In this document: in pieces, positions 12,251-26,484 of the stretch | Position numbering within the stretch: the first letter of the stretch is position 1 | How the letters are laid out: each line of letters opens with the position of its first letter | Source: Chrysomallon squamiferum | Lineage: Eukaryota > Mollusca > Gastropoda > Neomphalida > Peltospiridae | Assembly (NCBI GenBank): GCA_012295275.1 | Contig: CM022665.1 | Location: 3,474,167 to 3,538,166 of the forward strand | Length of the DNA stretch: 64,000 bases | Direction: 5' to 3' | The notes under the pieces: generated by a model | Databases searched by the model: none | Told to the model about the DNA's origin: nothing | The model's input: the letters and a program-made list of their open reading frames with translations, nothing else | Position numbers and translations under genes: made by a program

Positions 12251-13359
12251 GAAAAACACAATTGAGTACAGACACAATCGTAAAGTAAACTTGATTATAA
12301 AACAAAAATGTCAGCCATTACTGTGGTGATGAGCACAGTGAGATGTAGGTGTGAATGAAAGAAAGAATAATATTTGTGTGTTGAGTGAGTTTTAAATTTT
12401 TTATTATTGTTATTATTATTATTTTAATGAAGGAGAAAAGATCAAACAAATTAAAACTGTCCATTATGAATATGTAAATATCAGTGAGATATAAATTCAG
12501 GAAAAAAAATATATATATAAAAAAAAAATGACAAACAAATCAAAGCATAATCATTATCATTATCATTTAGCAACAACAGTAAACATTGGTTAAATAATTT
12601 TTTCTGCAGGCAAATATGAATTGAAAAACTGCATGCATTAATGAAAATATTGTTTTAGTGAAAAAAAAAAATTACTTTTTATAGTAATTTAGAATTTAAA
12701 TTTATCCAAATAATAAAAAAGTGAAAAGTGAAAACAATAAAACTTTTCTCAAGCACAGAATCAATGCTGGCATTAATGCTAACATACACACACCATTTCA
12801 TAGATATGAATACAGACACATACAAACAGTATGATAAACAAATATTTATAAATACTATTTTAAATAAAAAAAATTAAATAATATTAGTAGTATAATAATA
12901 ATAATTAATAAATAATAAAAAATAAAAATAATAACAGTAACAATAACAGTAACAAATAAATAATAATAAGAGGCCACAAAGGAATTGGAAGATGGGACAG
13001 GGCTGAGTGGTTTTTATGGCAAACCAATTCAGACACCAGTCATTATACTGGTTGGTTCTACTGATTTATTTAACAAGCCTGCAGTTCTCTTGGCACAGCA
13101 CACATCAAATACTGCTGCTGACTTTAGTCCAATAACTTGAGACAAAGCAGTCTCTGGTAATGTCCTCAAGTTTCATTGAAGAAAATGCCTGCCAGAAGAT
13201 AAACCAGGTGTAAATTAACATGCCCATCTGCAAGGCAGACAAATTATTTATTAAGAAAAGAAAACAGAAAAAAAGAGGGGGGAGAGAGAGAAAAAAAATG
13301 AATATTAGGGAAGCATTCAGATATAATTGATTGGGTAAGGGCACAATGGGTGCATTATC
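12251..13359. other. AT-rich DNA with a possible - strand terminal exon
   Basis: Mostly AAT-rich, with CATTATCATTATCATT repeats. On the - strand an acceptor TATCTTCTGGCAG opens a 27-codon frame ending at TGA (13188 to 13105), with AATAAA 35 bp beyond. See the findings; the protein is not recognised. Confidence 0.4.
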
Positions 13360-16170
13360 ATAAGAACAACATCACATTATTTAAAGGCAAAATTACCATC
13401 CCAAGTGAATTGGGCAGAGAACTGTTCGTTATCACAGTGTCATTGATGGAAACACCCATGAAACTGATCTGTGGCTTCAACTCCCCTTTTTTTTCCAACA
13501 GACAATGGCCAAGTGGAGAGGCAAAGAAATTTTTAATCTAAACACTATCTGAAATTTCTCCAAAAAGTCAATTTCCAACTTAGGCACTTTTCATTTTCTG
13601 TGATGAGACCGGACCAGTTGTGCACATTTTGTTGATGGTAGATTGCAAATATCGAGCGCCGATGTCTGACAAAAACGAAGCACATGTACAAATGAATCAT
13701 GTGCAAAATGGATGTCATAATGATGAAACATCGCCGACCAGAAAGTGACGGGGCTTTCTTGAAAATTAATCTGTCATCAAAATGGTCAAATTTACAGTTG
13801 CAAGAGTTCTAAAATTCAACAAGATTAGATCATTTTAATTTTACCAATAAACTATCCATCATTCGCCCGTGCCATACAACAAAAACTCGCCTGCTCGTAT
13901 TACACACATGCAGTTTGTAATGCTTTCTTCTGCATCTTTTTTCTCCTCCTCCTTCATCGTCCCAATCTTTTACAGTTATGTAATTAATCTATCACTTTAA
14001 TTATTCATGAAGTCAACTACTAAACATAATCTCGCTGGGCGATCATGCAAATTTGGTAATTCTGCATGTGATGAATGGTTTTATCATGGCCTTTTTCTGA
14101 TGCAGCTTTCAAAACATGGACATGTTATGCAATTTAATGGTTCATCAAGAGACCAAAGTAATCGTGGCACATATATATTTTTTGACATGAATGTATTGTT
14201 TTAAGGGAAGTATGTTACAGCATTCAAACACATTACCAGTGCTTTATGAGTCAAAAGAAAAAGAACATTTTGTGTGCTGAGAAATAAGGTTTAATTAGCA
14301 CACATGGCAAACCAAGGTGTTAGTTGTTAATCAGAGGCAGTTAAATTTTCATGATCAATTTTTCAAAGAAATCTGTCTTCTTTTTTCTTAATGTTCATAA
14401 CATCTGTCCCAAGAAAATCTTCAAAAAGGCTCTCCGAAAACATGAAAAAGCTGACGCAAATAACGTTATAAACAATAATAAATAATTTTTATAAACATTT
14501 AATTAATTAATTTATTTATTTATTTATTTTAAAGTTTTTGATTTTTTTCACATACTTTTTTTTTTTTAAATTTTAAACATTTAAAAATATGATGATATAA
14601 AAGGAAATATAATCATCATTATCTTTTTTTTTTTTCTGAACAAATTCTTTCAAAATTTTAAATTTCGACAAAAATATATGTATATAAAATTGTTATCAAT
14701 TTCCTTTTCCCCTTTTTTTATTTTTTTTTTATCTTATCATATTAAATAATTAACAACTTTGTTAAATTCCACTTTTAATGCTATATCAAGATAATTATGT
14801 TTTGTATAGTTCAGATCTTAGGTTTCTAGTCAAGAAACAAATTAATTAATTAATTAAAAATTAATGATAAGTAATAATAATGATGATAATAATAATAAAT
14901 TTTGTATTACTGGATATAACATAGTCAGTAATACACGACATTTATTTTGTATATGCTCACTAACTTTAAACAAACATACAGCAAAAACGCTGTCTATTTG
15001 CTGCTCGGGCAAACCAAAGATAACTTTTAATTTTCATTGGTTCTTTCCAATTTCTGCTAACTGCCTCCCTCCCCATACTGTGTCAGATTTCTCACTGACA
15101 GATCAGTCAGAGCAGTTCTGATGGATTGGCCCTGAACAAAGGTCCCATCGTAAGGTCATGACCTCAATATTGCTCTAAAACATCCCAACATTTCCCTATC
15201 TCTAAAGAGCCTGTCAAAGAGATTCCTCCCGTCCCAATATTACAAACTTTATTTGACTGCGGCACTTGGTGAAATCAGGGGAAAGCCTCATTTGTTCGAG
15301 TCTAACTACAACTGTTATCTTTGAGGGTTGTTTTTCTGGGTATTTCCTTCCAGCCTGGCTCATTGCTCCGATGAAAATCTGTCAGAAGCAAATCAAGTCT
15401 TCTCACTGTGGGAAGAGGCAATCATGGATCCCATGTCAAAAAAGGGTCAAAAGAACTCCACCTAAAGCAATTAGAGCAAAGAAAAGGGCAGAAATGACAA
15501 GCTTTTCTTGATTAACACAGAAGCAGAGATCTGTGAAGCAAGCCAAATGAACAACGATGAAGATGAATATTTAATAAATTATGGTAAAATATCAGTCAGA
15601 CTGAAGGGTGCTTTCTTTTTAATGAAAACAGAATGTTGATGTGAAGTTTGGTAACTGTTTACTGGAAAGAACTGAAATAGTAACTGTCTATAAAATTTAA
15701 AAACAAATTACAACTTTAAAAAGAAATAATAATAATTAATGATACCAGATCAAATAAAAACAAAATCACATTTATTTTTTTTATTTTTTTTTTCGATTAA
15801 TGTTTAATCAATTATGTTATTAAAAATGAAATTAAAGTCTGTTATCGCAATAACATTCTGGGTTTCTAAATAAACAAGCACTTTTTACAGAATGTTTTCG
15901 ACAAGTGCAATGAGTTACAGTAAATGACCAAGTTAGGGACAAATAAAGATGTATCTCCAGTCTTTCTTTGTCAGTGAAACAGTTAATGTGTACAATAAAG
16001 TCAACCACAGCAGGATGTGGTGTGATTTCACTACTAACACACCAACAACACACAACCTGTGTAAATAAAGGTGTGTTAAAAACAATTCACTTCACAGGGT
16101 GGTCTTCAAACATAACAGGGTTTTAAGGGGAGGTCTCTCTCAGCCTGCTGTTATATAACTCAGGAAGTCT
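13360..16170. promoter_or_regulatory. Long complex region, probable cluster of regulatory elements
   Basis: 13360-14460, 14980-15560 and 15840-16170 are repeat-poor and less AT-rich than their surroundings, separated by AT-rich tracts (14470-14880 and 15700-15830). A perfect POU octamer ATGCAAAT is at 14045-14052, with several homeodomain TAAT cores. Short open frames occur on both strands but none has splice signals on both sides. Likely intronic or intergenic enhancers for the RUNX/SUPT3H domain. Confidence 0.35.
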
Positions 16171-19100
16171 TTTCATGTGAACACACCTTAACAGTTTGTT
16201 TTCCTTCAGCTGGATTTTATGATCTTCTGTAGCTGGTACCGCCATGCTTTATCAAAAAAAAAACTGGTTAACAAAAACAAATAATTATGTGATATCAACA
16301 AATAAAAATTATTCATGGATGTAAAAAAAGGATAATTAATATTGGTAAACAACTCTTTACACATTTTATTACAAATACTTTTCAAGACGAAACACACTGA
16401 ACTATTCTCACTAGTTTGCAGAAAACAAAATTATGATATGCACCTTCCCAAATTCACAGTTTTTGTGAACTGAGGCAATGTTTAGAATGTGAAACAGAAA
16501 GCTGAAGACCATTCATGATATTATTTATCGAAGCTGCATGCTAACCTCTGAGCTACAATCACTAGGAAAGAATGTGTTCACAACTGTTCACTGTACATGC
16601 TGGTGGAAAAACATCGTGTCAGAATGAGAGATTAATATTCTAGATAAAAGGATGCACAGAAATGAGAGATGTGTATCAGTGCATATAAGTAAATAAGTAA
16701 ATATTAATTCACATGCAAGTTAACATCAATCATGAATCAATGGATGGAAGGATGGAAGGATGGATGGATTAAACTAATGGATAATCAAATAAATGTATCA
16801 GCAGATAATTAAATGATTAAAATAAAGAAATTAACAGGATGGATGGATGCACTGACAGATGTACGGGACACTTTTAATAAACTTTTGTTAAACAACTGCT
16901 GATATTATTTTTTTTAACTTTTGAATCACACTTTAAGGATGTCTATAATTTTCTGTGATGTGGCAAATCTCTACTTTAATAAATCACATGACCTTACAGA
17001 TGGGAGATTATCTCTGACCTTCCAGGAAATGCAGTCTGCATCCTAACACTGTATTTTTACAACTCACAGCCAACAAAGGCACATCATGTTCCAGCTCAGA
17101 ATTAAAGAGTTAAATCTCAGATTTAAAATGTAGATTTCACGAATAGTTGTCATTATCTCAGACACAAACCTTCATCCTTAGAATACCAATATAATAAATT
17201 AGGTATCATGCACGACAAACTCCACAAACAGAAGACAAATAATAAACACTATTTTACATTCCTGCTACATCTTGTTACATGAAAATGTGTTGCAGATAAC
17301 AAATGTACACTGCCAAGCAGTGATGCATGCTTCAGATTAACAAACATGATAAGCAGCATTCCAAGTGAAACAAATAAATGTACCAGGAGTTGCGTGATTA
17401 AATAAATATTCTTATAGTCGCATGTCATATGTTGCTAACCATTGCCAACAGAAAATTATAAAGCAATATAGAGGCAGGAAACTAAAATCTGTGTGAAATG
17501 TAAGGAATGTAATAAATTTCAGCATCTCTTGTATGCTAATCATCCAAGCAAACTTTCCACTCCTAAGTTTTTAATATACAAGACTTTTTTTTTTCTTTCT
17601 CTAAAATCACTAAAATCACATTTATTTTCTTCTTCAAAGTTACTTACACTTTCTTCTTTCATCTTTAAAATTATTACAAGTTTGTTTTAAACAAAACAAA
17701 ACATGTATATATTATTTTAGATGGTGAACTTAGTGATCAGAAGGTTAAGCCTGTCATTATGTAACACTGATAGCACACTGTAGACTTATGCTTGGGTGAA
17801 CCTAAACACTATGAATGGAATAAAAGTTCCCTTTCACTGATCAGGTATGGCAGGAATGCAGTTCAGGGGTGTCTTTACAGGCTGGCAAGCAAGCAGTGAA
17901 AAGAAATCCATGAATGAATGAATGAATGAACGAACGAATGAATGAAACCATTTACAAATCAATTACATAATCCTACCAAAAGGTCATTCTTAAACTGCTG
18001 GCCACAACTTTCTCACCACAGTGACCCCAAACCTCAAGAAAGAATGAGAAAGCAACCATTAACAAACAAATGATAGGATGTCCATTAATAAACTTGTGAC
18101 AGAACAACCATTAACAAAAACGAGTGATAGAACCGTCAAGAAACGAATAACAAAAAATATTTTCATATTTTAACAGAAACCAAAAACAAATATAGCACAA
18201 GTTATCTTTTTAGATAAACTTAATTTACATTAATGTACTTATATATGATCATGTCCAGAGGGTGACTATTACCACAATTGAGTATCTATGCATTAATAAT
18301 GGTATGAACATATCTGTATTAAATAATTAATAGTTGACAACTGTCAGTTAATGTTTTTTTTATAATATTGCACCCTGTACTGCAACATAATCACACAATA
18401 AGCAAATACACACCTTTAAAATAAAATAATAAATCTTTTTAAGTGTCCTACGTGAAATAAGGTCACTAACATATTGAATATCTGTTTATTGGACTTCCTA
18501 AGACAGAAACAAACGAAACACATGTATCAGCTTACAGAGACTGTATTAATTCAGTGAAGCTAAGCATGTAACATCTTTAACATTATCTCTTACCTTCACT
18601 CATGAATGAAATGATATATTGATGACAAATTTGTATATAAAAACACATATGTAATACATCTGTATAATCACAAAATATTTCATAGGTATTTTACAACCAA
18701 AGTAGGTGTTGGTATGTAACAGAGAAGGAGATGTTAGTAGTTAATTTAATACACAAGAAGGTGTTAAAGCTTAGCCTGGTATGTCACTGGTTTAGTTATC
18801 TTCAGTGTTCTCACTGGACAATTTTCAGTTTCCCTTGGTTTGGTGTTATATCATTGTATTATATCATTAGTAATGTATAGAGATGTTTGTATATATGTAT
18901 AGTTATTTGCAAGTTCTCAGTAATTTTTTCTTTTATTTATTTATTTTTTATTTTTCTTTATTATCTTTTTCTTTTTTAGAAATGCACCAAACATAGATAT
19001 CCATTTTAAACTTTGTTTCCAAAACTTTAAAAAAAAAAAAAAAAAAAAAAATAATATTTTCAAAAACATTAAGAAATCTATTATTTTTTTTTTTATTTCT

Positions 19101-19340
19101 TCCAACTCCACCTATCAAAGAAATTTCTTTTTAAAAGTTTCAAAGAAAACACAGTTTAAAATCAAAGTGCCTTTACAAAAAGGAAAAAATGTAAATTCAC
19201 CAACATTTAAAAGGCAGACTATCTCTGGTTGACACTCTTTCATGTTGTTAACAATACATCAAAGCAAACACGAAGACATACTGCAGGTAAACACATCTGT
19301 ATGCAAAATCGAGTCATCAAACAAAAAATATTTTTCCTTT

Positions 19341-19383
<43 letters not shown>

Positions 19384-19741
19384 AATATGTCATCATGACT
19401 TTGCATTAAGTATCAGATAGAATTTCTTCTAAACAGTTTATTTATATGTCACCTTTGTTTTCAACTTCCTGGCCAGATACCTGCTGCTGCCATCTCATCA
19501 ACAAGTGATAAAAGTATCACAATAAAGCAAGGTCTACCTGTAACTGTGTGGGAGGCATGGGTGAAGGCCATCGAACGCACAGGTGTACACTAAGACAGAG
19601 TTAGAATAAACAAAAAGCTGACCTATTTGATAATAAAGCAGCCTTAGTTATTCCCTGTTCACACATAGTCATTAACTAAATCTGTTACACAGTGGGGTAT
19701 CAGTCTTTTCTGTAACAACAGTGGGTTCAAAATGAATAACG

Positions 19742-19775
<34 letters not shown>

Positions 19776-20417
19776 AAATATGTATTTAAAAAAAAAAAAA
19801 AATAATAATAATAATTTCTTTGACAAAACCCTGCCACCCCAGTACTTGTTGAGTACACATAACTTGCACTAAACCACCCAAAGGTATTGTACCTAGTGAC
19901 CAACACAATGGTTAATCTTACAAGATGGATCATAAATTTTTTGACCCTAAGGCACAGTCTGTGAATGGACTGAGGTCTTGATTGATAACTCTCTGGTTCG
20001 ACGGTCTATCTCTTGCACAGATTTATAGTTAATCTGTCATCAAAGGTGAAAAATGCAAATGTCTAAATGCAAGCAGTGGGAGCGGGCAATAAAAAAAATA
20101 TATATAAATAGAATAATAATAATAATAAAAAGAAAAAAAATGTTTAAAGAAATGTTATCTCTGCTGAATGAATGGATATATATATTCAAAGGTACTAATG
20201 AAAAAAATATTCTGAATGGATAATTTGAATGGTCCATAAAGCATGAAGAAACATGCTTGTAGATGGGAACAGACAGACAGAAGAAAAGACAGACAGACGT
20301 GCGTGTTCAGTCACAGATATATAAACAAAGATAAAGAGTTATGATTAACTAATAAAAGCTTTGTTTCAAAGCACTAAATAATGTATATAATTATTGATGG
20401 CTTTTTAAAATTTTCTG

Positions 20418-20449
<32 letters not shown>

Positions 20450-20974
20450 GTAAAAACATCAATAATAATAATAAAATCTCGGAAAATTTTGCATTTCAAT
20501 AACTACTTCATTTTCTCGCACAATGAAAAATCATCAATCTGTCAAATGATAATTTATCTCAATATATACAAACACGGCTTTTCTCTCTCCCATCAAGCGG
20601 TGGGCCTTACTCTGTAAAGTCCATAAAATATTATGCTTTGTAATAATCAAAGCTTATGAATTGAAGGCTGTAGCTGCTGTAACCACACCGTGGCTGCAGC
20701 TGCCAACTCTTAGTCATGAAATCAACAGCTGATTAGAAGCACAACGATGAAGAAAACACACAATTGTAATGTGCATTCAGGCATACAAATCATTGCCTCC
20801 TTTTAACAAATAGTCTCAATAGGGGGTTGCGTCACACAAAAAAACCTGCAATTCTGCCTTCTTCAAAGATTTAATAGACTGGAGAAATTAGACACACAGC
20901 TTAGCATATGCTACTGAAAACATCTTTGTTTAACTGATTGAGTTTTTCTTACTTCGCAATACCATAATGGTTCA

Positions 20975-21009
<35 letters not shown>

Positions 21010-24000
21010 TTTTTTTTAAAGTTTTTTTTTTTTTTTTTTTTTTTATATATAAATTTTAAAAAATTAAAGTTTTAAAAGGAGCACCTGCTGAAAGAAAATA
21101 TCGCAAATCTTAAGTTGGCAAGTATTAAGAGACACCCTGAGCTGCTGGAAAAATGGAAAACTGATGTGCATAGCTTTTGAAACATGTCTTAAATTGGCAG
21201 TGTGCCCAACACAAGCATGCATCACGACTATTATCCCACCACATGCACAAGAACACTTGACACTGTTAAATTCAGTACAAAGTATCAATGAGAATAATGA
21301 ATCTGGCTATTAAAGTTTTATTTTTAAAACTAAATGTGGAACTAATTTCAGATTACATAATTAACATAATAAAAACTTTTCTTTCTGTTTCTTTCAAAAT
21401 GTTCACTTCAAATCTCAAAATTGAATCAAGCCATAATCCAAAAAAATTATTAATTTTCATAACTGATGACAAAATAATAAGTGGGAATATTTTTCTTAAC
21501 AAATTTTTTTATTTTTTTTTTTTTTTTTTTTTTTGGCTTTCTGAAGCAGTTTTTTCCTGACACATCGATGTGTAGAACATTCTGCTAACCAGCAATACAT
21601 TTAGCAATTGACAATGTGGCTTGGCACTTGTTTTCGAAAAGTGGATGCTTCAAAGAAGCAAGCTTCCATACAGGACAGTTGTAATACATTGTGAACAGAC
21701 ACTGTTCCAAACCATCTGTCTGGTTATTTTTACACCTAGAGTGCAGCTTTTGGCTTTTTATCAGTTTTTTTCCTTTTTTTCCCTACCTCCTCACTAACAG
21801 TTGTACTTGGCTTTTTTACACATGTGTGCTCCTTGATCTTAACACAATTAGTCAGAAGATTATCACTTGCTTGCCTCCAATGACAATAGCAGTGTTTCAG
21901 ACAAGCAAGCATGAAGAGCACTTGACAAGTGCTTCCAACAGGCAGTGATAGGTGCATAGCAAAAAAAAAAAATAAACTGACCAGGGCCAAACCACTTCTC
22001 AGCTAGCCAAAACTCTCGGCCAGCTGTCCCAGTATAAAACAGAAAACCTCTTCATGAAAGTAATAAAAATACAAAAATACAAAAAAGACAGAGAAAGACT
22101 GAGATAGAGACAGAGAAAAATGACAGAGAAAGAGAGGAGAGAGACAGAAAGAGAAAAATGTGAGGTTGATACGTATAAAGACACTGAAACAGAGAAATAG
22201 AAAAATAGACAAAAAAGAAAAAAGAAAAAAAAGAGCGAGATTATATGACATATAGAGGTATATAAGGTAGAGAGGTATATATAAGCTGAGGCAGAGAGAA
22301 AGAAAGAGAAAACAAATGAGAGGAAATGCAGAAAAAGGAAGAAAAGGATGAAAGGAAAGTTCAGTGATAAATTAATGGACAGTTTTTTTTTACTTATACA
22401 TTTTTTTATATATTTTTTTCAAGTTATAGACACAAGGGCAGTTACAAACTATGTTTATGACAATTTGTTCCAATCTGGTTACTGCTTATAATAATTACAT
22501 TTAGTTACATTTATTTATTATTTATAAAATATAATTGTTTTCAAAAAGGTTGTTATTATAATGTTCTTTTTTCTAAAAATACTTTTGTTGATTTTTAAGA
22601 TTTTCATTACTTACAGTTTTGATGGCCATTTAACTTTCAAATTAGAATGAGTCAAAACGCATTATTCAGCCTTTACACTGACGGATGCCTATCCCAGTTT
22701 ATACAAAACTGAAAATGTTTCCAGAAGATAGTGTATCCTTACCATTTGTGTTACATTAAACTTTAATGGGAACTTAATCCAGTATTTCTGAATGATTAAC
22801 TTGCTGAATTCATTGCCAAAGGTAATATTAAGATTAAAAATATATCTATATATATATATATATGTAGATTCTATGCAGCTGTAGGTCATAAATATATTTC
22901 ATAGCTGAAGTGATTATTAATTAAGATGATTATGTTTTTAAAAAAATTAAAAATTTAATTTAACAATAATTACTTACATACTAAACATACTACAAAATAC
23001 AACATTTATTTAAAACAGTATTTAACAAAAAAAAAAAAAAAAAAAAAAAAAAAACAGACAGAAGACTAGTAAGAATCCATAACATCATACACACAAAAAA
23101 AAAAAATATTAATAAAAATATTGTACATAATGATTGTTTGTTTGGACAATGTATTTTGGTGCAAGTTTGGAACTTTATTAACTTTTCCACCCTATCCAAA
23201 GAATAATGTCATCAATTATTTAAGAATGAAATGAATGAAACATGTTATAGTCAACATTATTAAAAAAAAAAAACATTTCATGATTTGTTTTCTTCTTAAA
23301 AAGCACTATAAAGTAAAGACAAACAAACAAAAAAATTTAGATCAGCAAAGTAAATTGAAGTGCTTAATTGCTTCTATGATTTTAGGTGAATATTCAGCAA
23401 ACAAAGAATTTTTTTAACAGTCCTTATTATTGCATCTCATACATGTCTAATAAACCATCAGCCATGAGGATATGAATAGACTGCAACCATATTAGACTAT
23501 GTAATTATTCATATGCTTTTACAAAACAGCCCTTTTCAATGATACATCATATATTTCACAAGTAAATGAAAGATGGGGGGGGGGAGTTCTCCATCTTTCT
23601 GCCTCATTCTGAACGCTAACACACCTGAAAAAGCAAAACCCTAAAACGCTCAGGAGTCTGCAGTTTTTGTCATTTGAAAAAAAAAAATCACTGATTACTA
23701 ATTTTTTACTTCTTTTTTTTTTTAACTTTTTAAAAAAGAAAAAAGAAAGAAAAAAGATTTTTTTTTTTTTTTTTTTTTTTTTAAAGTATTCACTCTTAAC
23801 AAAATAGCATTTATTGATTTAATAGGGGAAAACTAACAGCGAGGCCAAAACTTTTCACAGTGATGAATTGCTGGCACTTTCCATTGTGGTTCTGTCGTAA
23901 TGTTCCATGCAGCAAATTGCCTCTATTGAGCACCCTTACAAACAGTCTGGGCTCATTATCAACAAACTGTGGCATATTAAAGTGTCACACTGTGTTGGGG

Positions 24001-24985
24001 GTATTCTTTACCCTGTGTTTTTCTCTTTTTTTTCTTCTGTTTTATTATTATTATTTTTTTTTTCAAAATGGCTTTACCTTAGTGAATATGCAGAACTGTT
24101 TAATTTGCTAATGGGGACCCATGACAGATGAAGTCAGTTCCTAAAACTAGATCATGGGTCATTAACTCTTGTGGTGTCAATATCAATTTCTTCATTTGCA
24201 TGCGATATCAATGTTCTTTAATTTAGGCAAAAAGGTGTGATTGTATTTAGTTGTCAGTGCTAAACTAAACTTTAATGGGAAATTAATTCAGTATTTCTCA
24301 ATTATTAACTTGCTTAATTCAGTGCCAAAGGTAATATTGAAAAGAAACAAAAACATTTAGATTATATACTTGTAAAATACAGTCACATGTTTTTTTTAAT
24401 AATGATTTTATGAGAAGAAATAGTGTTGTAAAATTTCACGATTTTTAGTGTGTAAGTATCAAGTAGCAATGATGATTCTTTTCAGTGCATCTTCCCAAAG
24501 ATAAAATCTCATATCACAGCCTTTAATAAAGCAGTAAGATTACTGGTCAGAATGGGAAAGTATCTGAAACAGCTGTGTATGCTATGGGGATTGGATTCTG
24601 TGATCCATCATATCTCAGGTTACTTACCTTTCGTAAATAACACTGATAAAGAAATAAAATATAAACAAAACAAGAAACAAATAAACACTGAAATAAACTA
24701 GTGATTTTTCTTCTTCTTCATTATTTTTTTTTTTTTTTTTTAAATACACCCAAACAATTCTTAACAGTTTACTGCAAACAGACTTTCATTTCTTTTGGGG
24801 GTTTTGTGGGGGGGAGGTGTTTTGTTTTATGGTCGTTTTTTTTTTTGTGTGTGTTTCTTTTTTTAAAAATGCAAGCACAACATTCAGTTTTAAATCAAAT
24901 TATTTCAGTCATGCACTTGCATCAACCCTCAATTTCCCAATATGCATCAGAAATAAATTAAAAATAAAGTAATAATGGTACTCAC
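16171..24985. other. Probable SUPT3H intron, AT-rich
   Basis: Poly-A and poly-T runs (19028, 19346, 19745, 20975, 21020, 21510, 23033 and 23758), GGATGGAA repeats at 16740-16770, (GAAT)n at 17900-17945 and AG-rich sequence at 22080-22340. A complex block lies at 20620-20920. A 15-nt segment with excellent splice sites on the - strand (24642 to 24628) and a + strand terminal-exon look-alike at 19477-19593 are discussed as findings. No SUPT3H exon 2 was recognised. Confidence 0.45.
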
Positions 24986-25065
24986 ATCATCTGCTGGACT
25001 TCACTTGCAAACCAATTGGTTGTTGACACTGCCTTGTTAGCAGGAGAGGACTGTGGTGTTGCCAT
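24986..25065 (-). CDS. SUPT3H: SUPT3H-like first coding exon (partial gene)
   Basis: Reads on the - strand from ATG at 25065-25063 to a strong donor ATGAT|GTGAGTAC at 24985: 26 codons plus two bases. The ATG has an ideal context (A at -3, G at +4). The peptide is MATPQSSPANKAVSTTNWFA followed by SEVQQM. Its end, FASEVQQM(M), matches the FATELQSMM segment at the start of the histone-fold region of human SUPT3H, the SPT3-like subunit of the SAGA coactivator. The 5' leader in this exon probably reaches back to 25084 (acceptor ...CTATTTAG|GTAATGG). It lies head-to-head with RUNX, as SUPT3H does with RUNX2 in vertebrates. The match covers only 26 codons and I did not find the next exon, so the name rests on the short match plus synteny. 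Confidence 0.6.
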
Positions 25066-26484
25066 CTTCTACACACACCATTACCTAAATAGACAAAGTA
25101 TTTTTTAGCTTCATACTGTAATAATTTAGTATCTATCAAAGGTAACATTGTATTGCAGACTTTCAGCATCATATATATATATTTAAGCTTACATTAATCT
25201 TCTTTTTTAATTGAAAAAAGGGTTAGGATCAGAACTAGAGTTCACAAAGGGGGCACAGATTTGGTATCCATTTAACAGTCCTCAGTCAGACCATTAGATC
25301 AACCCTTCAAAATATACAAATAATGTTGTTTGATAGTATAATACTGCTTGACTAGTTTAAAAAGAACTGATGTAGATTTTAAGATAGTAAGCAAAATCCG
25401 AATACATCCATACAGTGTCTGAAGGAAATTGCTAGAGTTTTGTTTTTTGTTTTTTGGGGTTTTTTTTAAAACTGTTCTTTCTTTCTATTAGCTAATTATT
25501 TTAATTATTGTCTCTGCAGTTCATATTTGGAAATATGTCAGTAGTAAACATAACAATAAAAATTAAAGCAGACATAATTTTTGTTTTTATACAGAATGAA
25601 AACAGAAACTGAAAAATGTCATGTCAGTCTTTATGAACTTTATAAACATATCATTTCCATAAACCTAAAAAATAATAGTAATAGCAGTTATTATAATAAC
25701 AGTAATAATATACAAACAATAACAGCAACATATTTAGTAACAAAACAGGGTGCACAATCTACTGCTATTAATGTCATTATACACCAGGGCAAGACAAAAA
25801 GTTATTACAAAGATTTTAGCAAACCAATTCAGCTATCTTAATTCCTTCATCTGAACCACTGTAGTCACACACAATGCTTTTTTGATGAGACAGTCCAGGA
25901 TTAGCTCACTAGTGCTACACTGATGGATTATAGAAGATTAACTAACACTCCTAGCAGGCCAGAAAAGTTCCCAAGACACAAGTAAAAACTACACATTAGT
26001 ATTAAGTATGAGCCAATTCCCAGCTAAGTGCACCGTTTAATATTCCTTTGCTGTAGACAGTGTTATTTGCTTTTCCTTTTTTTTTTTTTTTTTTTTTTTT
26101 CCTCCTTTATTTTTTAAATACAGGACACATCCTTTTATTTTATTTTTTTTCTTGTTTATGTATGTATGTATGTATGTATGCACGTGTGTGTGTGTTCGTA
26201 TGTGTATACGTATGTATATTTTATGTTTCATTATTATTATTAATAATTATACAACAAATTAAGAAGTTAATTCGATTTCTTTCTTCTTGCTTTGTAGGTT
26301 AAATAATTAGGATCTTGGTTTTGTAAAAAAAATGTATATTAATAAATGTGTATCATTTGTATTTTTGATACTTCTGTTGTAACTATTTCAAAATGATAAT
26401 TATTACACTACTTTTTTTGACAAAACATTATTATATATTAGAAAAATGTATTTTATTTTATTTTAGGCAAATTATTTTATTTTA

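Noticed and set aside
16206-16397. - strand frame ending DKAWRYQLQKIIKSS
   Set aside because: AT-rich translation with poly-Phe; no match to SUPT3H or any other family.
21079-21177. Open + strand segment EHLLKENIANLKLASIKRHP...
   Set aside because: Helical-looking, but the acceptor is poor and there is no partner exon; probably chance.
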